64,000 nt of DNA, taken from positions 89,500,084 through 89,564,083 of the forward strand of contig CM043705.1 of NCBI GenBank assembly GCA_023935145.1. The letters run 5' to 3'. Shown here one piece after another: positions 23,983-34,500 of this stretch. Position numbers and translations under genes: made by a program. Origin of the DNA: Bretschneidera sinensis. Its lineage: Eukaryota; Streptophyta; Magnoliopsida; Brassicales; Akaniaceae. The stretch's first letter is position 1. Every line of letters begins with the position of its first letter. The notes beneath the pieces were generated by a model. It worked only from the letters and a program-made list of their open reading frames with translations. It was not told the DNA's origin and made no database searches.

Positions 23983-24999
23983 ATGACAACAAATTCTCAC
24001 CAGACACAACCACCAACAGCAAGCCCATCACTCCCATGGAAAACGAGGCTCTCAATATCAGTCCTCACCACCGTGACGGACGCCGCCCGACGTCGTGACG
24101 GCACCGTCAACAGGCGCCTCCTCCGCTTCCTTGACTTCCAAACCTCTCCCAACCCTAACCCTGTCAACTCCGTCTCCTCTACCGATACAACAGTGGACCC
24201 CACCCGTAACCTCTGGTTCCGTCTCTTCTCTCCTGTCCCCATTGCTTCCGGTCTCCCCGTTGTCGTCTTCTTCCATGGCGGCGGCTTCAACTTCCTCAGC
24301 GCCTCCTCCTCCTCCTACGACGCCGCTTGCCGCAGATTCGCGAGAAAACTCCCCTCATTCGTCGTTTCCGTTAACTACCGTCTCGCTCCAGAACACCGTT
24401 ACCCTTCCCAATACGACGACGGATTCGACGTCCTCAAGTTCCTCGATGAAAACGGGGACAAGGTGTTACCACCAAATGCCGATCTCTCCAGATGTTTTCT
24501 AGCTGGAGATAGTGCAGGTGCCAACTTGGCCCACCACGTGGCCGTTCGGGCTTGCCGGGCTGGATTTCGGATATTGAAAGCTATCGGGTTGGTTTCCATA
24601 CAGCCGTTCTTTGGAGGAGAAGAGAGGACCGAGTCCGAGAAACGGATGGTCGGATCATTAATAGTGTCGGTGCCCCGAACGGATTGGTGTTGGAGCATGT
24701 TCTTGCCGGACAGGTCAAACCGGGACCATGAGGCCGCGAATGTGAGTGGGCCTAATGCGGTTGATATTTCGGATCTGGAATTCCCTGAAACGGTTGTGTT
24801 TGTGGGTGGGTTTGACCCGCTAAAGGATTGGCAGAAAAGGTACTGTGAATGGTTGAAGAATTCAGGGAAAGAGGCAACTTTGATCGAGTATCCAAACATG
24901 ATCCATGCTTTTTACATATTCCCCGAGTTGCCCGAATCCTCGCAGTTAATCATGCAAGTCAAGGATTTCGTTGCCAAACGCTTGTCTTCTATGCTTTGA
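23983..24999 (+). CDS. Plant carboxylesterase (CXE18-like alpha/beta hydrolase), copy B
   Basis: The single exon encodes 338 residues and is a paralogue of the gene at 6179-7201. The HGGG motif (98-101), Ser177 in GDSAGAN, Asp278 and His308 are all present, so it should be an active serine esterase. Relative to copy A it has two fewer serines in the poly-serine loop after HGGG. It also has these changes, in copy A numbering: Ala30Thr, Tyr157Asp, Gly246Arg, Glu297Gly, Ala301Thr, Ser315Phe and Cys333Ala. Ser315 lies five residues after the catalytic His, near the active site in this fold, so the change to Phe may matter. I chose the ATG at 23983 because it aligns with the other copy. The leader is about 68 bases longer than in copy A. 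Confidence 0.94.
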   Translation: MTTNSHQTQPPTASPSLPWKTRLSISVLTTVTDAARRRDGTVNRRLLRFLDFQTSPNPNPVNSVSSTDTTVDPTRNLWFRLFSPVPIASGLPVVVFFHGGGFNFLSASSSSYDAACRRFARKLPSFVVSVNYRLAPEHRYPSQYDDGFDVLKFLDENGDKVLPPNADLSRCFLAGDSAGANLAHHVAVRACRAGFRILKAIGLVSIQPFFGGEERTESEKRMVGSLIVSVPRTDWCWSMFLPDRSNRDHEAANVSGPNAVDISDLEFPETVVFVGGFDPLKDWQKRYCEWLKNSGKEATLIEYPNMIHAFYIFPELPESSQLIMQVKDFVAKRLSSML

Positions 25000-25454
25000 A
25001 AACCTAGCTAGATTTGTCCACGTGTTTACTGCAGTGGAAAGGACGTTTCTCAGCGCCCAAGAGGAGACAGATTGAATTCTCCTCCTGTATAATTTCATGT
25101 TGAGGTGTATTTGATTAAAACAATATTTTTTTAAATGGGTTGATATTATCTCAATTAAAAGTAGTTTAAGATATATCGATATAAATTCAAGTAAATGAAT
25201 GTAATCTAAGAGCAAAATAAATAACAGTTATGTAATAATAATAATTTTAATGTATTGATATTTAAATCAACTCTGATATAAATGGTTTATACAGTAAAAA
25301 CCTCAAAATATCAAGTACAAATTCTTTGAGCTTGTTATATTGTATGTCAAGCCTTCAATGTTGCTTTGGCTTGGATCAATTTCTAAACAAACTGAAAAAT
25401 TGATGGGGAAAGGAGATTACGGTTACAACTACTCCTCTTGGAACTAGAAAGTAA
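25000..25454. other. 3' flank of carboxylesterase B
   Basis: This is the counterpart of 7202-7657: 3' untranslated and AT-rich spacer with no gene seen. Confidence 0.5.
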
Positions 25455-26010
25455 AGGAAAATAAATGTAGAAAAATAATAATTGTTGGATGATTGTTTGC
25501 GTTTTTTATATGACTGATTCAGTTTCGATTTATATTGCTTCAGGCTTAGACAATTGAGTTGATAATTTTCAAGAGTCCCACGTTTCCACTTCCTCACGTA
25601 TTCTTAATTAAATGCGAAGAACATACCACGTGTCAAAATTTTAACTCTACTACGTGTGTCATATTTAATCGTAGTCATTATTAAAGGATTGGGGACAATC
25701 CAAGAGTCATGCATTTAACTGGTTAAGGTAGGAAAATAAATACAGAAAAATAATAATTGTTGGATGATTGTTTGTGCTTTTCATATGACTGATTCAGTTT
25801 CTATTTATACTGCTTCAGACTTAGACAATTGTGTTGATAATTCTCAAGAGTCTCACGTTTCCACTTCCTCACGTATTCTCAATTAAATGAGAAGAACATG
25901 CCACGTGTCAAAATTTTAACTCTACTACGTGTGTCATATTTAATCGTAGTCACTTTTACTTTAATCAGTTAAATGCACGACTCTTGGATTGTACTCAATC
26001 CTTTAATAGT
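25455..26010. repeat. Tandem duplication with inverted arms (copy B)
   Basis: This is the counterpart of 7658-8206. Arms lie near 25683-25728 and 25963-26008. The right arm reads GGATTGTACTCAATCCTTT, slightly diverged from the left. Confidence 0.75.
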
Positions 26011-26524
26011 CGGATTGGTAGTTATGACTCACCTATCATGCTTGAGGTTGAGGTATTAACAATTCCTTTGTGCTCACTAGCCTTGAGCCCTCTAATTATC
26101 ATGTTTGTCTCGATGTCGCCCATTGAACTTCTCATTTTAAAAGTCCTTGTTCCGTGGGCTTTTTTAACGGTTAATTGTCTTATCTCAATTAATGCTCCAT
26201 CACGCCTCTCTCTCTTTTTTAGTTGCCTTCTTTCTTGCTTACTAAGACCTTCACACGTGGTTCAATCAAGACACGCCACAACATTTTATTATTTTTGGTA
26301 TAAACAATTGCCCCCCAACATGATTGGTTCGAAGATGCGAACCAATAAGCATGATTACACTAGATCTTTTACCATTTAGAGATTTGAATCGATTGTACTT
26401 TCGTACCCAATAAATATCTTATTCTTTTTTATGATTTTCTTCAAACATTCTCTTTCCAATCTCTAACGTTCCCAAATTCTTTCAGTGTCTTCAATCTTCT
26501 GCTTAAAATTACTTCAATCTTTCA

Positions 26525-27690
26525 ATGGCTGTCAAAGGAAAGAACATTTATGGTGATGCCTCCCCTGAACAGTCTCTTCACCATGTCGTTGTACCTTCAC
26601 TTGGTAAGGGAAAAGGGGTTGCAGCTGCTTAAGTTCATGAGAAAGAGTCTAATGTTGGGTTTCTTGCTCACGTAAAAGACCTCTTTCATACTTCTCGAGA
26701 CCTAGGTCAGCTGTATGAGGATATAGTTAATCCTTTTCCATTGAGAGTCTTCCTTCTTCTGTGGTTTTGCTATTGCTGGAGCTTCTTTTTCTGATGAATC
26801 ACAATAGCTTTGGGTATATGTATCCACATCACCCAGTTAATTGCCTTCTATTTCAAAAAAGGGCCTTAGGATTTGTTATGGAATTCCTAGTGCGCTGAAA
26901 CTCCAAACGCCTCCTGGTACCATGTTGGCGATAGATGGCCTATTTGGGTAGAAAGATTTATTGCTCATTGCGCTTAAGAACTATGGGATATGTGTATGTT
27001 CAAGGTGGTTCAATCCGCGACACACAATTTGTCTTTGAACCATCATCTGCTTAGTGCTCTATTGCTCTTTTGGTCACCATTATCAAACACTTTTCACCTT
27101 CCAACTAAGCAACTTACTATCACAATCGAGGATGTATTTGTGCTTTTGAACATCTCACCAACAGGTTCTGTGTTGTACATCCTTAAATGTCAATGGGTAA
27201 GGTAGAGTTTGTCTTCCGAGCGAAAAATCGTTTCGAGTTTTAGTGTTTTCCTTTCTGACCATATAGGTCGTGCATGTGATCTTATTTCTAAAGCAGAGTT
27301 GACAGCTTTTTACTTATATCTTATTTGCAAATACTTGATGTGTATTTCGACTAAACGGGTCACCAAGCAATTTTTGCAATTGTAAACACACTAGCTCATG
27401 GAAAGACGGTAGGCTTGCACAATTTGTGGTAGCCAATTTGTATAGATGTTTGTATAATATATACAGGAGGGGATTCCCTTCTTCTTTGGATGGCCCCTTG
27501 TGGCTCATTCAGGTTTGGGCTTACGCTTAATTTCCAACGTTCGCTCCAATCACTCGAGCCAGCAGGGATGCAACTCAATTCTCCTGCTCTGTAGAGTTCT
27601 TTTGCAGGGGAACTTATGACTCTTAGCATCCCCGACCTTCATTTAAGGATTATCTCGATTGCTTGCTCAAGCTTTCCTCTTAGTAATTAA
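26525..27690 (+). pseudogene. Plant mobile domain gene relic, copy B
   Basis: This is the counterpart of 8725-9890. The early stop of copy A at codon 5 is absent here (GGA instead of TGA), but the TAA at 26630-26632 is shared. The segment 26990-27205 again gives NTFHLPTKQLTITIEDVFVL, with Lys for Gly. Later frames carry further stops. Both copies are non-coding relics; neither shows a long open frame. Confidence 0.7.
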
Positions 27691-29296
27691 GAACAAAATG
27701 TCAAAACAAAAAAAAAAGAATGAAAACCTATTTGAAAGAGGGGTTCAATTTCTTTTTAATAGGGAAAAAGAACCATGAATATATCAAAAGTAAGGGTGAG
27801 TTTGAGATTGCTGTAACGTTTTCAAAAGTGTTGTGGGACAATCATGATATAGTATTTGGTAAATTACATATCTAAATTAAATGTGAAAAAGTTATAGTTA
27901 TGCAAAATATCTAAAATATACATAATAATGATAGTGTTTCTATAGTAGCAATAAAGAATCTTTTTTTATATAGAAAGAAATTTCATTGAGTTAACACAAT
28001 TTTTCTGTAGCACCCTAAGAGTGCTTTGAGAAATCTACATTTTATATCACAACTTTTGTTAATACAATTAATAATTAAATTTTACAAAACACAAAGTTTA
28101 AAGTTTTACAATTGAAAAAATAGATTTTGTCACCTACCACAATACCAAACGCACTCTAAAAAAAACATTGGTTTGCCTAATTTTTTTATTTCTGGGCCAC
28201 AATAAAAAACGATTCGGATGTCCATCAATCTGAGCTTGTACAAAAGCCAAGTCATGGTGCATAAATCACAATCACTTATGAATTAAGATCACGAGTAATT
28301 AGAACCAACTGATCAATATATTTTCTTTGATCTTTACCAATTTTAAATAAAAATACGCGAAGCAAATAGCAATTGATTCATAGCTAACAAAATCATCCAT
28401 CAGTTAACAATTTATTGTATTTCTAGGCCACAAGTGAAGTTGCTAGTTTCAGCTTCTTTGAGAAACGAAGGGGGGCTAACTTCATCTATCTCCATCATGA
28501 TTGAATATAGATGATAGACAAAGTAAGCCAAATTTTGATATTTGCTCTTCCCTATTTGTTGTACATTTTTTTTTTACTTCCTTCCCTTCTTATTTTTTTC
28601 TCTACTTTATTGGTTATAAAAAGAAATTTTTTATTTAAAAATAAACAAGAAAAAAAATTATATGAAATTATTTACATGAAATTCCTGAAGTTTCTTTTTT
28701 AATTTTCATATTTAAAATAATAAAATCAATGATCACGATCAATCTTCTAAAATATATTCATAAGAATTTTAGAGTTACAAAAAATAACTTTTTTTTGACT
28801 AATTTTAACCGTTGATAAAATATGAATTAAATCACATACTAAAATGATAATTTTTTGTTGAAATTTTGTATAATTGATTTATTACATGAATTTTATTAAA
28901 TGATAAAATCCAATTTTAAATTTTATTTTCAAAAACATTATTTTTAAAAAAAAAAACTTCACAAAAAAATATAAAAAACTTCATATAAATTTTGCTTAAT
29001 AAACAAACTTGTAAATAGTGTGTATTAACTAAAATGAAATGTGTTGAAAAATGCAAGCAATGGTTGTGGCGTGATGGAAAGAGAGAATGTCATTACCATC
29101 TCTCATAGATTAATGGATAAATATATTTTCAATAAAAAAAGATAGATAAATTTAATAGATATTATTTTTAAATTATTTATATTTTGATTAATTAAGGTTA
29201 TGAAATCATTGCTAATTTTTTTTTTATCAAATGTGTATATAAAATGAAATATAATTAATAATATTTATATTCGATTTGATTCGGATGTCGAAAACC
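27691..29296. other. AT-rich tail of block B and short unique spacer
   Basis: No gene is seen. Block B ends at 29180. The remaining bases up to the hAT target site are AT-rich and unrelated to the CACTA sequence at the matching point of copy A. Confidence 0.55.
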
Positions 29297-31323
29297 TAAG
29301 GGTGAGCATGGGTCGGTTTTGATCGGTTTAGTCTAAAAATTTAACCCAACCCATTCATACTGGGTTGGAGAAATCTCAACCCAACCCAACCCATGAACCC
29401 ATCCAACTTCAACTCAACCCAACCCATTCTAATCGGTTTGGATCGGTTTGGGTCACCGGGTTGATATATTTTTTCTACTAAAAAATTAAATCATACATAT
29501 TACATAACAAAAAAATATTATACTAAATCCAAAACCAAATCCATACATATTGCAAATAAAAGTTGTGTGCATCAGCTTTATATAAACTCTGTAATAGATG
29601 CAAGAAAGTCGTCATATTATCGATATAAGACTTAGACATGATAAACAAGTTTATTATCAATAAGAAATTTTAGATTTCAATTTCAAAAACCAAAAAGATA
29701 AAAGTTTGTCACTTGAGAATACAGTTCAGGCAAAATCATAAGGGAACCAAATGAAATTTTCCATATCTATCATACCCAGAAATTTGTCAAAACATTTATC
29801 CTTTGAACATCTTCAGCTCTCAATCTGATCTTTCTGTAAGTATGGTCTTCATCACCTTGGAGGTCAGCCAGTGAAACCTCAAAGACTCGATGTTTGAGTC
29901 TTTCAGAAGCGATTTGTTAGAAACCATGAAAATATTATTTCTATGCATCAATATAGCCTAAAATACATCCTATGCAGACTTCAAATTGTTTCAACAAAAA
30001 CACAATAGCATGCAAGATTTAAGGTAAAAGTTCACAGTCTAGCGTCCTCCTCACACAAAGTACACAAGTGAGATGCAGCAAAATGATATAGACGGCAGCA
30101 ACTCAACAGATTTTATGAAAGTCTCGTTGAGAAGCAATTTGCCATAATAGTGAAGTTTATCATTAGAAGCCAAGAAAAAATTTATACACATCTTATTAAA
30201 TAACAAATATCATAACATAGAACAGTATAAGAAAATATGCCCAACACACTGGTTGCTAAGGCAGGGTGAAGAAAATGATAAAATCACAATTAATTAAAAA
30301 AAGGTCTACCATTTAGTTTTTATTGATTAATAGTTTACCATTTCGTACACGGCAAACAAAAGAATTATACAGTCTACAGGCTACTCCTACAGCTATTACT
30401 TTCTCTGATAAAGTTTATTTCTCATTTTAAAACTTGAGATTTGAAATAAATTTTAATTTTCTCTTCTACCACAACTGGGAAAGCAAAAAAGAATTCAACC
30501 TTTCATCATGATACAAACTGGATAATATATGAAAACCCATAATATAAATATTTTTTAGAAACAAAATACAAACAATTCAATCTAATTTGTGGTTTACATA
30601 TATTCAAACCAATCAATTTACAATACAAGTAAAGCAAGAGCTCAGAAACAAGTAAAGAATTCAACATTCTGGGCAATTAAAACATTGGTTCCAAACTTGG
30701 TACTGTTTGTTTTCAAAAGGGAAAAGTGTAAAAGGAATAGGAAAAGTGGAAAACCAGACCAGCACTTTCTAAGGAAAAGAAAGATTGCATAGTATTGCAT
30801 ACCTTTCTGGCTTTCTTTCACCAAACTTAACATTCGCCACCTAGATTTCTTTTAAGAGAAAACGATAGCCCCACAAAGAAACGAAGAAAGAGATAATGAG
30901 GTGACTGAAATTCTCAATCAGAGAGGCTAGGTTTAGTGAATTGTAATTTCTTTTTCCCAAAATACCCATCATTCTATTATCTAATTACAACAAGCTATGC
31001 CCTGTTTGACTGTTTGGATTTGGACTGTGCTACATATAATTTTACTCCTTCATTATACTATAATTATTTAAACACAATTTTATATTTAATAAATATATAA
31101 TATATATAATATAATTATATATTTTACCGGGTTACAGATTTAGGTCGGTTTGAAAATTTTGAACCCATGACCCAACCCAACCCATCGAGTTCAAAAAAAT
31201 TTCAACCCAACCCAACCCAACCCAACTTCTAAAAAGACCCAACCCAACCCAACCCAACTCATTGTATCGATTTGGATCAGGTTTACGGATCAACTGAATT
31301 CTATGTTCACACCTACGAAAACC
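29289..31323 (-). mobile_element. Non-autonomous hAT element with 8-bp target duplication, carries RPS3a fragment
   Basis: The target duplication CGAAAACC is perfect at 29289-29296 and 31316-31323. The element proper is 29297-31315 (2019 bases). It starts TAAGGGTGAGCATGG and ends CTATGTTCACACCTA, imperfect inverted termini of the hAT kind. Both ends carry dense AACCC / GGGTT subterminal repeats (about 29340-29460 and 31140-31260). No transposase is encoded. The strand given is that of the captured gene fragment; the element's own orientation is undefined. It lies about 230 bases before the CNOT11 start codon. Confidence 0.88.
29776..29926 (-). pseudogene. Captured exon fragment of ribosomal protein S3a
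   Basis: The minus strand encodes [18 protein letters not shown], then [11 protein letters not shown] and NVLTNFW, which I recognise as the conserved part of eukaryotic small-subunit protein eS1 (RPS3a), about 50 residues. The piece ends with TGG followed by GTATG, as at an exon-intron border. On its upstream side the exon start is damaged: the acceptor AG is lost and roughly 12 bases of the RTQG part are missing. The rest of the gene is not seen in the element; the sequence upstream on the minus strand looks like intron. It is a gene fragment inside a transposon and not expected to make a ribosomal protein. Confidence 0.75.
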
Positions 31324-31551
31324 TGGTTGGTTTTGGTTTTGATTAGATTGAATCGGTTATTGTCCCTTCCTAGCTAGTGAACCCATCCTAAAATGACCCG
31401 AATGGCAATTGGTACGATCCAAAGTCCAAACTCAAAATGAGCGGACCCGAACCGTCTGTCACCCCTGATTGATTTGAAGTAGGTGCTTGCGGTGGTGTTA
31501 AACAAACTGAAATCAGAATCTTTAGTGAAGCTAAAGTAGCAGAAGGTGAAG
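31324..31551 (+). promoter_or_regulatory. Proximal promoter and leader of CNOT11
   Basis: This short stretch lies between the hAT target duplication and the CNOT11 ATG. No clear TATA box is visible. Because the interval is only 228 bases, the hAT element must lie in or just above the native promoter. Confidence 0.5.
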
Positions 31552-34500
31552 ATGATGGATAAAGAGGAAACTGAGCGGGTTTTGTCCCTGTTGAAATCGG
31601 AGCAACGCCCATTGGGAGAGATCTTCGCAGAATTCAACTCCAAGTTCCCTCGCCTTCGCCATTTCAATATCTGCTTCGCTCTTTGCCAAATCTTACAGGC
31701 AACTCTATACCCTTCAACTCCCTCTTTACATCTCTTTGTATATGCGTGTATGTATCATGTGAACTTGTTAGGGTTTTGGGTTTTTGGGGATTTTTATGTT
31801 TTTTTTTATTTCAAAGAGCACGTTAAATTTAGGGTTTTGTTCTTGGTTTAATTCTTTACCTATTGCGGCCCTTCAACTTGGCTTCATCGGTAAGTTTAAG
31901 TTTTTTTTGTTAGATCATCGAGCTGGGATTCAGGAACGATTTTGTCGCTTATCTGATAATTGTATATTCTTTGATAGGTGCACATACATCAATATGATTA
32001 GTCTATTTCTGGTGGTGTATTGTGTTTCTTCATGTTGTTTATTCAATTCAAATTCGAGACTGAAAGCTACTTGCTTCAACTTCCTAGAGGTTGAACCAGA
32101 TGGTATGAAGGCGATTGTTTTCCAACACATACACTACAGTAAGAGAACAAATGAAGGGATGCAAATTGATTCTCACACATGCCTTAGAATTTGCAATTTA
32201 GTTGAATAAGCTCCTTTAGTTTGTAAGCTGAAAGGTTATTGTTAAAAGAATGTGTTCTTAATCATTCCATATATTTTCTTATGGGTTTTTTTCCCGATAA
32301 ATTTATCATTTTTATTGGATTATTGCAATATTTGATAATTTTTTTTATTTAACTTTAGAAGCTAATGATTCTCAGTCTACCTCTATTGTATCAGAACTTT
32401 TTGTATCTTAATTGGGTATTTAGATTTGGGGTTTTGGTTGTTCATTCCAGTGAATATAAGAATTTGTATAGATGAGATAGGCTATAGTAATTTTTGAGCA
32501 TGTTATAGCAAAACATATTCAGGGAGCTTGCTATTTGTATGGATGTTTATGTGCATATCCTGTATTCAAATATCCAAATTCAGTAGAAGTGTGATCAAAA
32601 TAATGATTCGGGGTCCAACACCAAGTAGTTCAAAATGATTTTAATGAAGACTTGAAGCAAGGGGGATTCAGGAACATAGTTTCTTGATCTTCTTTATTGA
32701 AGTCATCTTCTTTGACCTCTTTTGCCTAGTTTGATTGATGACTTGATTAGTGTAAGGTTGCAGTTAACATGCTTTCTATGATATTAATTACTGACTAGTT
32801 GGATGTTACATAATTACAGGACAGAAAGGCACTCCATTCTACTGAACGTTTGGTTGCATTTTCTATTCTTCATCAGTGTTATTCCTCCCAAAAATCTTCT
32901 GCAAACCCATTTATATCTTTTCTAGTAAATGTGAGTACTTTCTATCATCCTTTTAATAGTGCACATTGACAGTTCATCAGAAACTAATTTTATTCTTTAT
33001 AGAGAAAGGTCTCTTTCTAGTTATAAAAAAAAGAAGGTCTCTTTCTAATTTGAACTCAAGTATATATATCTCTCATTGATGCATATTCAGGATAAAGAAT
33101 GCTGGTGTGTGGGTTAGTGTTTTAAAAGGCGTTTCAAGATGCGCCCCAAGATGAGCTGTTGTTGAAATTCCTCTAGGCATAAAATTTTGGGCGTTCTCCT
33201 TTGTTTTCTGTTTTGTCAGATTTTTTTTTGTACTTTTTAATAGCAGCTATATCTCTTACGTGTTTAAGTAGACTTCTAAGCCCTAAGTAAGCCACACAAA
33301 CCACTCATTTTTATGCTACACTTCTTTCATCTATACTTACCAATGTTTTTTTTTGTCTTTTTGGGAAGTATAAATTGCCACGTTTATAAAAAAATGGTCT
33401 ATTGCCCAACCTCAATATTTGGATCCCATCAATCACATTAAATATTTAAGATCACTCAATCAAATTAAATAAAAAAAATGTTGTAAAGATACAGTAATAC
33501 TCTCATATTGGCTGTGAGCCTTTAACATCCAAGTGTAGCAGAGTTTCTTTTTGCCCTATGATGCTTTCTAAAGGGTCTATCACGAATCTTAATTATTTTA
33601 TTACTTTTTTTAATTATTTTTAAAAATATAAAATATATGCCTTAGGATTTACTCTTTGCTTCACGAAAATAAAACGTTTGGGTTAATGCCTTCGCCTTTT
33701 AAAACATTGGTGTCGATATGAAAGAAAAATTATATTGAGTTCTTGTGAAAATCCCTTAAAAAGTTACCACTACCATTTTTCAGGAATAACCTCAAGACAA
33801 AAGCAACGTAAGTTTTTGTTGACGGCCTACTCATGTCATCAAGTTTTTGAATCTATATTGTGTTTTGTGGACACGACCATGATCGCTAAGTTTTGACTTG
33901 GACACAGGATGTTTGACATTTCTACTTCCAAAAATTTAGATACAAAGTTATACACATTTGTTTTTATGGTTTATAATATTGAACAAATATACCTATTGAT
34001 GATTGGCTGTTCATTTGCTTTTGGGAAGACCATATATGGTGAAAATTTGTATAAAAGAGAAATTTTTGTTTATTGTAGAAGTGTTGGACACAGATGGATG
34101 TGTGATGCGTCCTTTAGTGTTTCACATATCAATTTTTCAAAACAATAAGTGTCCTCCAATCATGGGAGCTATAAGTAAAGATCACTATGAATAACTCCTG
34201 CGATTGCTAATTAAACTAAGGAAAAGAAAGAAGGAAAAATTAATATACTTTGTATTTTTTTTATTTATCTATCGTTTGGTTTGGTCATTGAACATTGTTG
34301 TAGTTTGGGTTTAGGGTTTAATACAGTGAGGGAAGTGAGGGATAAGACATATAGAGGGAAATAAATGGTGGTTGAGAACCCAAAAGTATCCTAACCCTAA
34401 GCATATTCTAACTTGTTACAAATAAACCCATATCATAACAAACAAATCCGATACAATTTGAAACAAATAAATCAAAACCCAAAAATTACAATAACCTATA

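Larger units (their letters stand above)
23021..29180 (+). repeat. Duplicated block, copy B (about 6.16 kb)
   Basis: This is a direct repeat of 5279-11358. It begins at the base after the CACTA terminus and ends at AAATTATTTAT, after which unique AT-rich sequence follows. It keeps a 68-base leader segment and a short stretch near 27990 that copy A lacks. Its (TA)n run near 23550 is shorter than the one at about 5808-5832 in copy A. Confidence 0.95.
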
